From Methylococcaceae bacterium UBA6146 (lineage in GTDB: Bacteria; Pseudomonadota; Gammaproteobacteria; Methylococcales; Methylomonadaceae), in assembly GCA_002422395.1 (NCBI GenBank), contig DIUY01000021.1, positions 76,123 through 140,122 of the forward strand: a stretch of DNA of 64,000 bases, written 5' to 3'. A program made the translations under genes and the position numbers. A model generated the notes under the pieces. The model searched no databases, was not told the origin of the DNA, and worked only from the letters and a program-made list of their open reading frames with translations. Shown here one piece after another: positions 20,222 through 29,041 of the stretch (its first letter is position 1; each line of letters opens with the position of its first letter).

Positions 20222-20342
20222 GCCTAACAAGTCAGTCAAACAGACCCGCGCCCGTTGGCGCTAATAAAGTCTGTCGTGGGTTAAATTTCAGCGTTCTTTC
20301 AAAGTCCGTCACGGGCGCGGGCTGCTTACTGTTGCGTTAGGC
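20222..20342 (-). repeat. attC integron recombination site (site A)
   Basis: A 121-bp imperfect inverted repeat bounded by GCCTAAC (R'') and GTTAGGC (R'), both perfect matches to the attC core consensus RYYYAAC/GTTRRRY. The arms pair well inward (CAGT, then CCCGCGCCCGT with ACGGGCGCGGG) around a central variable loop. It differs from a simple terminator by its size, its mismatched internal bulges and the shared ends with site B. No integrase gene is inside the window. Confidence 0.72.
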
Positions 20343-20492
20343 ACCGAGTCGCGTAACGTCAGCCGCCATGCGGTCAAACTGGCGATACATGCCAATAACC
20401 AGACCGACACAAACAGCATACTTTGGAAGATTTACATGCACATCTTTAAGAGTTGCTGTTATTGGCTCGCTTAGCGGAGGAAGTCCAAGCTT
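20337..20492 (-). pseudogene. Possible cassette ORF remnant ending in attC site A
   Basis: The minus strand has a 51-codon open stretch (LPPLSEPITATLKDVHVNLP, then KYAVCVGLVIGMYRQFD and RMAADVTRLGA) whose TAA stop lies inside the GCCTAAC core of site A. Integron cassette genes often end exactly so. There is no good start codon beyond a GTG inside it, and an in-frame TAA closes the upstream side, so it is a fragment or a very small ORF. The product is not recognised. Confidence 0.3.
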
Positions 20493-20764
20493 TTAAAAGT
20501 TTTAACGCCCACAGTCATGTGGTGTTGTGCCATGTATGTCTTCCTATGCCAAAACCTCTGCACTTCTAAGAAAATAATGGGCGAAACAATTTTAGTGACA
20601 GGCTCCCGTCAGGGGGCATCGGTAAGCAATCAAAGGGTATTACCTTGTATTTGGGGTGCAGCGGCTTAATCAGGATAGGGTTTGAACAGGTACATTAGCC
20701 ATTCTAAAGCAATTGTTGTAAATTTAATCGGAGACACCCAACAATCCTTAACAAGGTGATAACA
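20493..20764. other. Non-coding stretch upstream of universal stress gene
   Basis: No supported gene. The sequence holds short unrelated open frames only. Its last 50 bases (GGAGACACC at 20730 and AAGGTG at 20754) form the leader of the universal stress protein gene. Its left half is probably decayed cassette DNA next to the attC-like sites. Confidence 0.4.
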
Positions 20765-21208
20765 ATGCAAGATTACCAACATATTTTATTGGCGGTTGAT
20801 TACTCCGATCATGGTGTCACCGTGGCCGGCAAAGCGCGGGCTTTGGCGGACAGCTATCAGGCGAAGCTCAGCATGATCCATGTCCTGGACAACATCCCCA
20901 TGCCAGACACCAACTATGGTACAGTCATTCCGGTGGCTAAGAATTCCGGTTATGAGTTGCTGGAAGAAGAGAAAGCCCGGTTTATGCAATGGGGCAGGCA
21001 GCTGCGTGTTGAACCGGGCAACCGCTGGTTAATCTGGGGTGTGCCTAAGCAGGAGATTGTCCGCATTGCCGGACAGGAACAGGTTGATTTGATTGTCTTA
21101 GGCTCACACGGGCGGCATGGCTGGGCATTGTTGCTAGGCTCCACCGCCAATAGCGTGTTGCATCATGCCCAGTGCGACGTATTGGCGGTACGTTTGCAGG
21201 ACAGCTAA
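20765..21208 (+). CDS. Universal stress protein (UspA family)
   Basis: 147 residues starting MQDYQHILLAVDYSDHG. The ATG at 20765 is preferred over GTG 20756 because AAGGTG stands about 6 nt before it. The ATP-binding signature Gx2Gx9GS/T is present (GSHGRHGWALLLGST), so this is a nucleotide-binding UspA-type protein, cytoplasmic. It stands 61 bp upstream of a beta-barrel/cupredoxin/cyclase gene set on the same strand and may share its transcript. Confidence 0.93.
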   Translation: MQDYQHILLAVDYSDHGVTVAGKARALADSYQAKLSMIHVLDNIPMPDTNYGTVIPVAKNSGYELLEEEKARFMQWGRQLRVEPGNRWLIWGVPKQEIVRIAGQEQVDLIVLGSHGRHGWALLLGSTANSVLHHAQCDVLAVRLQDS

Positions 21209-21269
21209 CCAGGTCAGGGCGCACAGCGGCCACTATTCCGGATTGCTCAGAAACTAAGGGGGAAACGCC

Positions 21270-22166
21270 ATGTTTAAAACAGCACACGCTGTTGGCATCA
21301 CTGTCTGTTCACTGCTCGCCTTATTTGACTGCCCCACCGCACAGGCCGAGTGGGTCGAGTGGTTGATTGACAGCCGTGTGTCAGGGCAGTTTGACAGTAA
21401 TATCAACCATTCCCTGTTTGCCGCGCAACAACGTCAGGACGGTATCGGCAAAATCGCCTTATCGGCGGGCAGGGCTTATCAATTGGACGATTATTCAAGG
21501 GCTTACATTACCGCTGAATGGCAAGGGGAAAGCCATGCCGATTATTGGCGGCTTAACCAACATAGTGTTGGCGGCAAAGCTGTGTTGGCCCATAAATTCG
21601 GGTTGGGCTGGCAAGCGCCGGTCTTGCAGATGGATCTGGCAGGCGGGGAAATTTATTCTGAAAGCCAGTTGCGCTCAGGCGGGCAAATAACGGCCGGCTT
21701 GCAGCTGTCGTCGTGGTGCAATGATTTTTTGCAGGGTTTTATCGGCTACCATTTTGATGACCGCAATGGCCCGAACGCCAATAATCCGCTTTCAAACCAG
21801 CCCAATTCGGTTTTTGCCCTGCAAGGCCACACGGTGGAAATAGGTAACTTCATCGTCGTCAATGACTATTGGCAAGTGAATGTCAGCTACAGCCATCGCT
21901 TCGGTGATGTTGTCAGCAACAACTTGCCGTCCAGCCTGCCTGCATCGGCATTAAGCAAAGTGAGCGAGGTGGCGCGGGACGATGCGTTTCCAGGATGGGT
22001 TTACCGCGCCCAGGGCAATACGCACCGCGTCAACGCGGGGGTAAGTTACGCATTGTTTGGGGGGCATGTGGCAACGGCGTTAAATTACAGTTACATAGAC
22101 ACGCAAGCGCTAGGGCTTGGTTATCAAAGCCATCAGATCCAACTTAGTGTCAACACCAGTTATTGA
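21270..22166 (+). CDS. Predicted outer-membrane beta-barrel protein
   Basis: 298 residues. A signal peptide (MFKTAHAVGITVCSLLALF, cleavage near AQA-EW) is followed by alternating amphipathic strands rich in Tyr/Trp/Gln (LDDYSRAYITAEWQ, NDYWQVNVSYSHRFG, HVATALNYSYIDTQ) ending in QIQLSVNTSY. The terminal aromatic residue is typical of BAM-inserted barrels. No specific family was recognised. It lies 12 bp before the cupredoxin gene, so the two are probably cotranscribed. Confidence 0.7.
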   Translation: MFKTAHAVGITVCSLLALFDCPTAQAEWVEWLIDSRVSGQFDSNINHSLFAAQQRQDGIGKIALSAGRAYQLDDYSRAYITAEWQGESHADYWRLNQHSVGGKAVLAHKFGLGWQAPVLQMDLAGGEIYSESQLRSGGQITAGLQLSSWCNDFLQGFIGYHFDDRNGPNANNPLSNQPNSVFALQGHTVEIGNFIVVNDYWQVNVSYSHRFGDVVSNNLPSSLPASALSKVSEVARDDAFPGWVYRAQGNTHRVNAGVSYALFGGHVATALNYSYIDTQALGLGYQSHQIQLSVNTSY

Positions 22167-22178
22167 GGCGGCTTAACC

Positions 22179-22829
22179 ATGAACAGCAAAATGCTCGTAT
22201 TGCTTGCCGGATTAGCGTTAAGCATGGCCCATGCCGAAACCATTACTGTGCAAGTGCTTGATAGCGAAGGCGGGCCGGTTGCCGATGCCGCCGTTTACGC
22301 CAAGCCGGTCGCCGCAATGGCGGCACAAGCCAAACCACAACCCATCATCATCGACCAAATTGACAAGGAATTCATCAAACACCTGACGGTTGTCCAAACA
22401 GGCACGGCGGTGTCGTTCCCTAATCACGACAAGATCCGCCATCATGTCTATTCTTTTTCGGCGGCTAAGGTGTTTGAATTGCCCCTGTACGCAGGTATCC
22501 CACCTGAACCCGTGGTGTTCGATAAGGTCGGCGCAGTTGCCTTGGGCTGTAATATCCATGATTGGATGTCAGCGTATATTTATGTTGTGGACAGCCCCTA
22601 TTTTGCCGTGACCGATCAGGCGGGTAGGGCGCAGCTTAATGTGCCGGCTAGTGGCGGCTATGTTATTGGCGCTTGGCATCGGCACCTGAAAGGCTTACAG
22701 CCAAGGCAACCTAAAATTAATGTGGCGGCGGGCGGCACTGCCGAATTGGCGCTGACCATGCAGTTAAAACGCAAGTCCCGGCCCATCCGTTTGCCGGCCG
22801 GATCAGGTTTGGCAATTGGCTACCGTTAA
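22179..22829 (+). CDS. Periplasmic cupredoxin-like protein (often annotated methylamine utilization protein)
   Basis: 216 residues with a signal peptide (MNSKMLVLLAGLALSMAHA). A plastocyanin-like domain follows: VVQTGTAVSFPNHDKIRHHV then VALGCNIHDWMSAYIYVV. The ligand set His (H in KIRHHV), Cys (GCNIH), His and Met (DWM) is that of a type I copper site. A small Ig-like/carboxypeptidase-regulatory segment precedes it (ITVQVLDSEGGPVADAAVYA). The gene overlaps the next one by 14 nt. Despite the common annotation there is no methylamine dehydrogenase cluster here. Confidence 0.82.
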   Translation: MNSKMLVLLAGLALSMAHAETITVQVLDSEGGPVADAAVYAKPVAAMAAQAKPQPIIIDQIDKEFIKHLTVVQTGTAVSFPNHDKIRHHVYSFSAAKVFELPLYAGIPPEPVVFDKVGAVALGCNIHDWMSAYIYVVDSPYFAVTDQAGRAQLNVPASGGYVIGAWHRHLKGLQPRQPKINVAAGGTAELALTMQLKRKSRPIRLPAGSGLAIGYR

Positions 22830-24726
22830 TCGGCTTGGGCGGTTCAAACGCTTCCGCAGCCGCTTGTTGGTTTATGTCATCGGCTTATTGCTGTTGGTGT
22901 TGGCGGGGGTGTTTGGCGTGGTCAACCATGTGTTCAGGCAAAACACCGAAGCGAGCATCCGCCATGAATTATGGGTGACCGAGCAGGTGTTTTTGCGGCT
23001 ATTGACGGAACGTAGCCAGCAATTAAGCCAACAAGCCACTGCGTTGGCGAGCGACTTTGCTTTTAAGCGGGTCATCGCCACGCAAGATAAGGCGACCATC
23101 ACATCGGCGCTAATGAATTTAAGCGCCCGTATCCGCGCCGATGCCGCATTTTTGGTGTCAACGGATTATGAAATAATGGCCGATAGCCTGGATATCCAAG
23201 CCACCGGACAAGCATTTTTCGCCGCCGCATTGCTTGACCAAGCCGAAGCCGAAGGCACAGCATCACGTTTGATGTTAGTCAACGGGATGCCCTACCAATT
23301 GATTGCCGTGCCGGTACTGGCCCCTGAACCTATTGCTTGGCTTTGTCTGGGGTTTGTGGTTGACCAGTCGGTGTTGGCGCAGTTGAAGCAATTGACCCAA
23401 GTGGAAATTAGCCTGTTAAGCGAGCAAAACGGTGCTTTACAGCGGCATGCTTCAACTTTGGGCAATCTCAGCCCACAGCAGCCGCTGTACCAAACTGATG
23501 CCGACGGTTTTTTTTGGCATGATGATAACGGCATGTATTTAAGCCGGTTGGTGACGTTGGAACAGCAACCCACCGGTAAGCTGGTCGCGCTCATCGAACG
23601 TTCTTGGCCTAAAGCGTTGGAAAACTTTTACCGGTTACAATGGCTGTTGCTGGTGATAGCCTTGTTCAGCATTGGCCTTGCCAGTCTGGCCGCCGCATGG
23701 CTGGCCAAAACAGTCAGCAAACCGGTGCAAACGTTGGCAAAAGGGGTGCAGGCGATAGGGCAGGGCGATTACCATTATCAAGTGGCCATTGATAGCCAAG
23801 ATGAAATAGGCAAACTCGGTGTCGCTTTTAATGCGATGGGTACGCAGCTATTGGAAAAAGAAAAAATCCGCACGCTGTTGGGCAAGGTCGCTTCCCCCGC
23901 CGTGGTGCATGAACTGCTCACTAATGAGGTGGTGTTAGGTGGTGAAACCCGTGAGATCACGGCACTATTCACCGATTTGGCCGGTTTCACGAGCATTGCC
24001 GAAGCCATGCCACCACACGAATTGGTGGCTCTGCTCAATGATTATCTGACCCATATGAGCGGCGCCATCAGTGACCATTCGGGGGTATTGGACAAATTTA
24101 TCGGCGATGCCATCGTTGCTTTTTGGGGTGCGCCAGTGACCGATAGCGACCATGCTTGGCGGGCGGTTTCTTGTGCCTTGGCGATGCAGCGCAGGTTACG
24201 GCAGTTGCGCGGCGATTGGCGGCGGCGCGGGTTGCCGCCGCTTACCATGCGGGTCGGCATCAATACCGGATCGGCGGTGGTCGGCAATATCGGTTCCCTT
24301 GACCGATTGGATTACACGATGATTGGCGACACCGTCAATCTGGCGGCGCGTCTTGAGGGCGCTAACAAATATTACGGCAGCGAGATTTTGATTTCAGAAC
24401 ACACCTATCGGCAGGTCAATAGCCTATTTGCCTGCCGTGAGCTGGATAAGGTGCGGGTGCAAGGCAAACAGCAGTCGGTGACGGTTTATGAGGTTATCAC
24501 TGAGCATGACCAGTTATCGTCGGAACAACAGCAGTTTTGCCGACACTTTGGCGATGCCTTGGCGGCCTTCCGCCAGCAACAGTTCCAACCAGCGCAGGAC
24601 TTGTTCACCAGCTTGTTTGCGGCTCACCAAGATGCCGCCAGTGCGTTGTATTTGCAACGGCTGAAAGTCTTGGCAACGCAGCCCAACACGGCAAATTTTG
24701 ATGGCGTTTATGACTTGCTCAAGTAG
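22816..24726 (+). CDS. Membrane adenylate/guanylate cyclase (class III) with CACHE-like sensor and HAMP
   Basis: 636 residues, TTG start overlapping the cupredoxin gene. N-terminal membrane helix (about 16-37), extracytoplasmic sensor domain of the double-CACHE type (about 38-270), second helix (about 275-297), HAMP (AKTVSKPVQTLAKGVQAIGQ), then the cyclase domain (about 380-560). Metal aspartates are visible (LFTDLAGFTS, KFIGDAIVAFWGA), along with GINTGSAVVGNIGS and TMIGDTVNLAARLEGA. The C-terminal part resembles a short TPR. It makes cAMP or cGMP in response to a periplasmic signal. The tight link to a copper protein suggests a redox or copper input, which is inference. Confidence 0.9.
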   Translation: MATVNRLGRFKRFRSRLLVYVIGLLLLVLAGVFGVVNHVFRQNTEASIRHELWVTEQVFLRLLTERSQQLSQQATALASDFAFKRVIATQDKATITSALMNLSARIRADAAFLVSTDYEIMADSLDIQATGQAFFAAALLDQAEAEGTASRLMLVNGMPYQLIAVPVLAPEPIAWLCLGFVVDQSVLAQLKQLTQVEISLLSEQNGALQRHASTLGNLSPQQPLYQTDADGFFWHDDNGMYLSRLVTLEQQPTGKLVALIERSWPKALENFYRLQWLLLVIALFSIGLASLAAAWLAKTVSKPVQTLAKGVQAIGQGDYHYQVAIDSQDEIGKLGVAFNAMGTQLLEKEKIRTLLGKVASPAVVHELLTNEVVLGGETREITALFTDLAGFTSIAEAMPPHELVALLNDYLTHMSGAISDHSGVLDKFIGDAIVAFWGAPVTDSDHAWRAVSCALAMQRRLRQLRGDWRRRGLPPLTMRVGINTGSAVVGNIGSLDRLDYTMIGDTVNLAARLEGANKYYGSEILISEHTYRQVNSLFACRELDKVRVQGKQQSVTVYEVITEHDQLSSEQQQFCRHFGDALAAFRQQQFQPAQDLFTSLFAAHQDAASALYLQRLKVLATQPNTANFDGVYDLLK

Positions 24727-24750
24727 AGATGCAAGATTTTGCGTCTCTAC
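24723..24750. repeat. REP-like palindrome, left copy
   Basis: A 28-bp palindrome: GTAGAGATGC, AAGATTTT, then GCGTCTCTAC, one mismatch between the arms. It overlaps the cyclase stop codon. The same element, with perfect arms, recurs at 25222-25249, in the same orientation of its AAGATTTT centre. The pair brackets relics of a REP-associated transposase. Confidence 0.85.
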
Positions 24751-24757
24751 GCTTCTG

Positions 24758-24958
24758 TTATTTGCAATGCACTGATTGCGCCTTAACGCCCAAATCCTTA
24801 AATTTGTCCGCCGCCACCGCTTGCCGTTGTTGTTTGCCGCGCCGCGCTTGGCGGTAGGCTTGCAGCAGATTGTCAAAACGGACAATGTCCTGCCATAAAT
24901 GCCCTAAGTGTTTCGGCATGAGTTTAGCCATCCGCCAATTTATGGTTTTTTTATCCAT
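24758..24958 (-). pseudogene. N-terminal fragment of an RNA-directed DNA polymerase
   Basis: 66 codons. LGHLWQDIVRFDNLLQAYRQ then ARRGKQQRQ is the N-terminal helix pattern of retron/DGR-like reverse transcriptases ('NLWxxIxxxxNLxxAYxxARxGK'). The frame then stops long before the YADD catalytic core, so the gene is a truncated relic. It lies between two REP-like palindromes, next to a transposase relic on the same strand. Confidence 0.6.
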
Positions 24959-24987
24959 GGGCGATAACGCGCATTCTGCCGATGAAT

Positions 24988-25194
24988 TTATAGGTGGTAT
25001 TTATCTTCATGCCATTTCAGTGGGTTAGTTTGAATATATTCGGCAATTTTGAGATAAGAGGCTTCATTACGGATGATGTGGTCATAAAAACGCGGTTGCC
25101 AGGCAAAGTTTGGTTACATGTGCTTGGCCTGTTTGGTCACGCCTATTTTATAACCGCGAATGATGGAGGCCAGGTTTTTTGATTGCGGGCCAAA
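24988..25194 (-). pseudogene. REP-associated tyrosine transposase (RAYT/TnpA_REP) relic, C-terminal part
   Basis: The minus strand encodes LASIIRGYKIGVTKQAKH, an in-frame TAA (25116-25114), then FAWQPRFYDHIIRNEASYLK and IAEYIQTNPLKWHEDKYHL. The 'WQxxFYDHIIRN ... YIxxNPxKW' block is the conserved C-terminus of Y1-type REP-associated transposases. The catalytic HUH half is missing and an internal stop is present, so it is dead. The palindromes on both sides fit the REP elements such enzymes mobilise. Confidence 0.85.
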
Positions 25195-25221
25195 TTGGTT
25201 TTGTGGTGTCGTTGGGGGGGG

Positions 25222-25249
25222 GTAGAGACGCAAGATTTTGCGTCTCTAC
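25222..25249. repeat. REP-like palindrome, right copy
   Basis: Perfect palindrome arms GTAGAGACGC/GCGTCTCTAC around AAGATTTT. Near-identical to 24723-24750. It stands 30 bp downstream of the malic enzyme stop and could also serve as its transcript end. Confidence 0.85.
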
Positions 25250-25279
25250 AAATATCCCGCAGCTTCATACGGCTGTTTG

Positions 25280-27601
25280 CTAAACCTGCCTTTCCTGCAA
25301 AATTCCGTCCACCACGCACAACGCGGTCATGTTCACAATACGGCGCACGGTTGCCGATTCGGTCAAAACATGCACGGGTTGGGCGCAGCCGAGCAAGACT
25401 GGGCCTATCGCAATGCCGTTGCCGGCGGCGGTCTTCAGCAGATTGTAGGCGATATTGGCGGCGTCTATGGTGGGTGCAACCAACAAGTTGGCGCTGCCGG
25501 TCAGTGGGGTGTCGGGCATTGCTTTTTTCAGCATGGCAAAATCGAGCGCGGTGTCGCCGTGCATTTCGCCATCGACTTCCAGCTCCGGTGCGAGTTGCCG
25601 AATGATAGCCAGTGTGGTACGCATTTTTTGCGCGGATTCGCTATTGCTGGTGCCAAAATTAGAGTGTGACAGCAGGGCAACACGCGGCACCATACCAAAA
25701 TGGCGCATTTGTGCGGCGGCCATCAGGGTGATTTCAGCCAGTTGTCCGGCGGTTGGGTTTTCATTGATATGGGTGTCAACGAGCACAATCTGCCGGTCTG
25801 GCAGCACCAGATAATTCATCGCGGCATAGACATTGACCCCTGCGCGTTTGCCCAGCACTTGGTCGATGTAATGCAAATGCAGGGGGGGCGTGCCGAACGT
25901 GCCGCAAATCATGCCGTCGGCATAGTCTTTGTGCATGAGCATGGCGCCAATCAGAGTGGGGCGGCGGCGCATTTCCAGCTTGGCGTATTGTTCCGTGACG
26001 CCTTTGCGGCCGGTCATATTGAGATAAGTTTGCCAAAAGTCACGGTAACGCTCATCAAACTCTGGGTTGACGATCTGAAAATCAACGCCCATCTTGAGCC
26101 GTAAACCCAGTTTTTCGATGCGGTATTGCACAACCGCTGGCCGGCCAATCAAGGTTGGCGCGGCAAGGTTTTCATCAACGACAATTTGCACGGCCCGCAA
26201 CACCCGCTCGTCCTCGCCTTCGGCAAAGACAATCCGTTTTTCAGTGGTGTCGGCCTTTCTGGCATGTTCAAAAATAGGCTTCATCAGCGAGCCGCTGCGA
26301 TAGACGAATTGTTGCAGGCGTTCGGTATAAGCCTGCATGTCCTCAACCGGATGCGTGGCAACCCCAGACTCCATCGCTGCTTTGGCGACGGCGGGCGGAA
26401 TTTGGATCATCAGGCGCGGATCAAACGGCATGGGGATCAGGTAATCGGGGCCGAACGACAATTGGTTGGCGTCCAGTGTGCTGGCGAGCACGTCCGATTG
26501 TTCGGCCTGCGCCAATCCGGCAATCGCATGGACAGCGGCAATTTCCATTGTCCGGGTAATGGTCGTTGCGCCGCAATCTAGCGCACCACGGAAAATGTAG
26601 GGAAAACACAGCGCGTTATTGACTTGGTTGGGGTAATCGGAGCGGCCTGTGGCAATTATGGCGTCGGTGCGCACCGCTTTGACATCTTCGGGCAAAATTT
26701 CTGGCGTGGGGTTGGCCAGTGCCAAAATCAATGGCTGGTCTGCCATCGTTTTGACCATTTCCTGTTTTAGCACACCGCCTGCGGACAAACCCAAAAAAAT
26801 ATCTGCGCCAGGTATCACGTCCGCTAAGATGCGGGCATCGGTGGCTTGGGCAAAACGGGCTTTATTGGCGTCCATCAATTCTTTGCGGCCTTTGTAGACC
26901 ACGCCAATATGATCGGTGACATAAATATTCTCGACCGGAAACCCTAGGCAAACCAGCAAGTCCAAACAAGCCAGTGCCGCCGCACCGGCCCCGGAAACAA
27001 CCAATTTGCACTGGCTAATGTCTTTGCCGACTATTTTTAGGCCGTTCAGAATCGCCGCACCGACAATAATGGCGGTACCGTGCTGGTCGTCATGGAACAC
27101 TGGGATATTCATCCGTTCGCGCAACTTGCGCTCGATGTAAAAGCATTCCGGCGCTTTGATGTCTTCCAGGTTGATGCCGCCAAACGTGGGCTCCAGTGCA
27201 GCGATAATGTCGCACAGTTTGTCGGGGTCAGATTCGTTGATCTCGATGTCGAACACGTCGATACCCGCGAACTTTTTAAACAACACGCCTTTGCCTTCCA
27301 TAACAGGCTTAGCCGCTAACGGGCCAATATTGCCCAAGCCCAACACGGCGGTGCCATTGGTGATGACTGCGACCAGATTGCCCCGCGCCGTGTATTTAAA
27401 GACATTGGCAGGATCGGCGGCGATTTCCTCGCAGGCGGCGGCAACGCCTGGCGAATACGCCAATGCCAAGTCTTGCTGGTTAGCCAGTTGTTTGGTTGGC
27501 GTGACGCTGATTTTGCCCGGGCTAGGGAATTCGTGGTATTCCAGGGCCGCTAACCGTAATTGGTTACGGAGTTCTTCTTTTGATGTGTCGGGGGAATTCA
27601 T
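25280..27601 (-). CDS. maeB: NADP-dependent malic enzyme with C-terminal phosphotransacetylase-like domain
   Basis: Oxidative decarboxylation of malate to pyruvate. About 773 residues from [11 protein letters not shown] (an ATG at 27613 is an alternative). The malic enzyme part (about 1-430) shows [16 protein letters not shown], the catalytic [27 protein letters not shown] and the nucleotide motif [17 protein letters not shown]-like domain follows (about 440-770, [16 protein letters not shown] ... [19 protein letters not shown]) and probably regulates the enzyme in response to acetyl-CoA, as in E. coli MaeB. Confidence 0.95.
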   Translation of the reverse strand: MNSPDTSKEELRNQLRLAALEYHEFPSPGKISVTPTKQLANQQDLALAYSPGVAAACEEIAADPANVFKYTARGNLVAVITNGTAVLGLGNIGPLAAKPVMEGKGVLFKKFAGIDVFDIEINESDPDKLCDIIAALEPTFGGINLEDIKAPECFYIERKLRERMNIPVFHDDQHGTAIIVGAAILNGLKIVGKDISQCKLVVSGAGAAALACLDLLVCLGFPVENIYVTDHIGVVYKGRKELMDANKARFAQATDARILADVIPGADIFLGLSAGGVLKQEMVKTMADQPLILALANPTPEILPEDVKAVRTDAIIATGRSDYPNQVNNALCFPYIFRGALDCGATTITRTMEIAAVHAIAGLAQAEQSDVLASTLDANQLSFGPDYLIPMPFDPRLMIQIPPAVAKAAMESGVATHPVEDMQAYTERLQQFVYRSGSLMKPIFEHARKADTTEKRIVFAEGEDERVLRAVQIVVDENLAAPTLIGRPAVVQYRIEKLGLRLKMGVDFQIVNPEFDERYRDFWQTYLNMTGRKGVTEQYAKLEMRRRPTLIGAMLMHKDYADGMICGTFGTPPLHLHYIDQVLGKRAGVNVYAAMNYLVLPDRQIVLVDTHINENPTAGQLAEITLMAAAQMRHFGMVPRVALLSHSNFGTSNSESAQKMRTTLAIIRQLAPELEVDGEMHGDTALDFAMLKKAMPDTPLTGSANLLVAPTIDAANIAYNLLKTAAGNGIAIGPVLLGCAQPVHVLTESATVRRIVNMTALCVVDGILQERQV

Positions 27602-27674
27602 GTAGGAGGACATCCTTTTTGCAAATAGAACACGACCTAAGCCGTTGTTGTCATTTTCTGGCTGGTGTGGGTAG

Positions 27675-28298
27675 TCAATTGCCCTCCAGGTAATTGTTGT
27701 CTTCTGAAGAGTCAGGCTCTGCCAGGGTTGCTTGGCAACCTGTTTGATAGAAGGCAAGCGAGGGGGGGAATGCCGTGACTTCAACAGTCAGTGTGGTTTC
27801 TGTTTTAAACGCATCGAGCGCATCTGCGGCGGCGCGGCGAAAGTTATCCGCCAACTGCCGGGCCAGTTTTTGTTGTGCGGCATCCTCGCCGAGTGCAAAA
27901 GGGTCTTTGGCCAGATTCATGGTGTTGACGGCGTGCTGTAAAGCGTGTTCTGAAAATATTTGGATTTTGGCTTCGAACTCAGTGAAAACTTTTGCGCCCT
28001 TTTCCCGTTTAATGCGTTCTATATCAGCGGGGTTGGCATACACAAGAAAGATGCCTTTTGCGCCTTCAAGCTCATTTTTACACGCCGCACCGTCCATTAT
28101 TCTGACCAGATTCAAGGTCTTGCCGTCCTTGGTCATTTGCATCGGCGGATTTTGGCCTGATACGGAAGGCAATTTATTGGCTATGGGCGGCGTTGTGGCC
28201 AATGCCTCTTGCTTGACGTTTTGGTTTGAACATGCAGCCAAAAGCATCAGCATCATACTGGTCAATATTTTCATGCTTATTTTCATGCTTATTTTCAT
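27675..28298 (-). CDS. Predicted lipoprotein of unknown function
   Basis: 207 residues. Lipobox LLAACSNQ puts a lipid on the Cys near residue 23. The body has a moderately conserved-looking core (LNLVRIMDGAACKNELEGAK then GIFLVYANPADIERIKREKG), two helices and two more Cys residues (CKNELEG, TGCQAT) that could pair. The first codons are a tandem 12-bp repeat (MKIS-MKIS-MKIL), giving three possible ATG starts (28298, 28286, 28274). The 28274 start alone gives a normal signal peptide. I do not recognise the family. Upstream of and same strand as maeB. Confidence 0.65.
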   Translation of the reverse strand: MKISMKISMKILTSMMLMLLAACSNQNVKQEALATTPPIANKLPSVSGQNPPMQMTKDGKTLNLVRIMDGAACKNELEGAKGIFLVYANPADIERIKREKGAKVFTEFEAKIQIFSEHALQHAVNTMNLAKDPFALGEDAAQQKLARQLADNFRRAAADALDAFKTETTLTVEVTAFPPSLAFYQTGCQATLAEPDSSEDNNYLEGN

Positions 28299-28652
28299 AG
28301 TGAAGGCCTGTAACGGGATAATAGGAGTCAGTTAGCGTATTATAATCATAAAGAAGGCAATGCCTGTATTGACACTCACCCTAGGTTATACTGATGACAA
28401 TGAAAAAGCGTTCAATACCCGTTAAGGCCCTGTTTGGCCAGACGAAAATTTATGGGTAGTGGTAAACATCCAAATGCTTGAGTGGCAGCGGAGGCAAAAA
28501 ACATGTTTTTTGCTTCCAAAATATTATTACCATTTTTACCTTCAACCAATTTATGAAAGAAAAAGTGTATTTCCGCACACTTAGATTGTGCGCCCATGCG
28601 TTGGCCTTGGCGGCTACCGTTAACCGTTTGTTGCCGTTAGAGGAATGTACGC
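28299..28652. other. 354-bp gap containing a family C repeat
   Basis: No gene is supported. Bases 28455-28517 form a repeat seen again near 36.05 and 37.58 kb. The last 20 nt carry the hypA ribosome-binding site (AGAGGA). Confidence 0.5.
28455..28517 (+). repeat. Family C intergenic repeat, copy 1
   Basis: GGTAGTGGTAAACATCC, then AAATGCTTGAGTGGCAGCGG, then GCAAAAAACATGTTTTTTGC and TTCC. The copy at 36052-36107 is the reverse complement with small changes, and 37576-37621 has the right half only. The A/T palindrome at its end is itself a perfect 20-bp inverted repeat. Confidence 0.65.
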
Positions 28653-29003
28653 GTGCATGAGCTTTCGTTGTGTGGGGATTTGATGGAGCAAGTGGCGGCA
28701 ATTGCAAAGACGCATCGTGCAGAAAAAGTCGCCCGCATCATTGTCAGGATAGGCCCGCTTTCGGGTATTGAGCCGATGCTTTTGGAAAGTGCCTTTAGCA
28801 TCATCAAGGAAGGCACTTTGGCTGAACAAGCCGAACTGTCGATGGAGACGCTGACTATCCGTGTGTTGTGCAACTGTTGCCAGCTTGAGTCCGAGGCCAC
28901 CGTCAACAATCTTATTTGTAGGCACTGCGGCGCGTATGACACCCAGCTGCTAAGCGGCGACGAATTGATTCTGGCGCGTGTCGAATTGTTAAATGCAGGC
29001 TGA
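28653..29003 (+). CDS. hypA: Hydrogenase nickel incorporation protein HypA
   Basis: Nickel chaperone for [NiFe]-hydrogenase maturation. It starts at GTG with the invariant MHE nickel-binding N-terminus (MHELSLCGDLMEQV) and AGAGGA 9 nt upstream. The zinc site is made by CNCC ... CRHCG (about residues 72-93). 116 residues, the standard size. Followed after 38 bp by hypB. No hydrogenase structural genes are in the window. Confidence 0.95.
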   Translation: MHELSLCGDLMEQVAAIAKTHRAEKVARIIVRIGPLSGIEPMLLESAFSIIKEGTLAEQAELSMETLTIRVLCNCCQLESEATVNNLICRHCGAYDTQLLSGDELILARVELLNAG

Positions 29004-29041
29004 ATTAAGCTTCCCGAACCAACTAAATTTGGAGTTAAAAC

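Noticed and set aside
22179..22829. Methylamine dehydrogenase (mau) cluster because of the common name of this family
   Set aside because: No mau structural gene is present; the protein is only a cupredoxin-like periplasmic protein.
24994..25182. Plus-strand open frame of 62 codons
   Set aside because: The minus strand of the same DNA encodes a clear REP-associated transposase C-terminus, so the plus-strand frame is a shadow.
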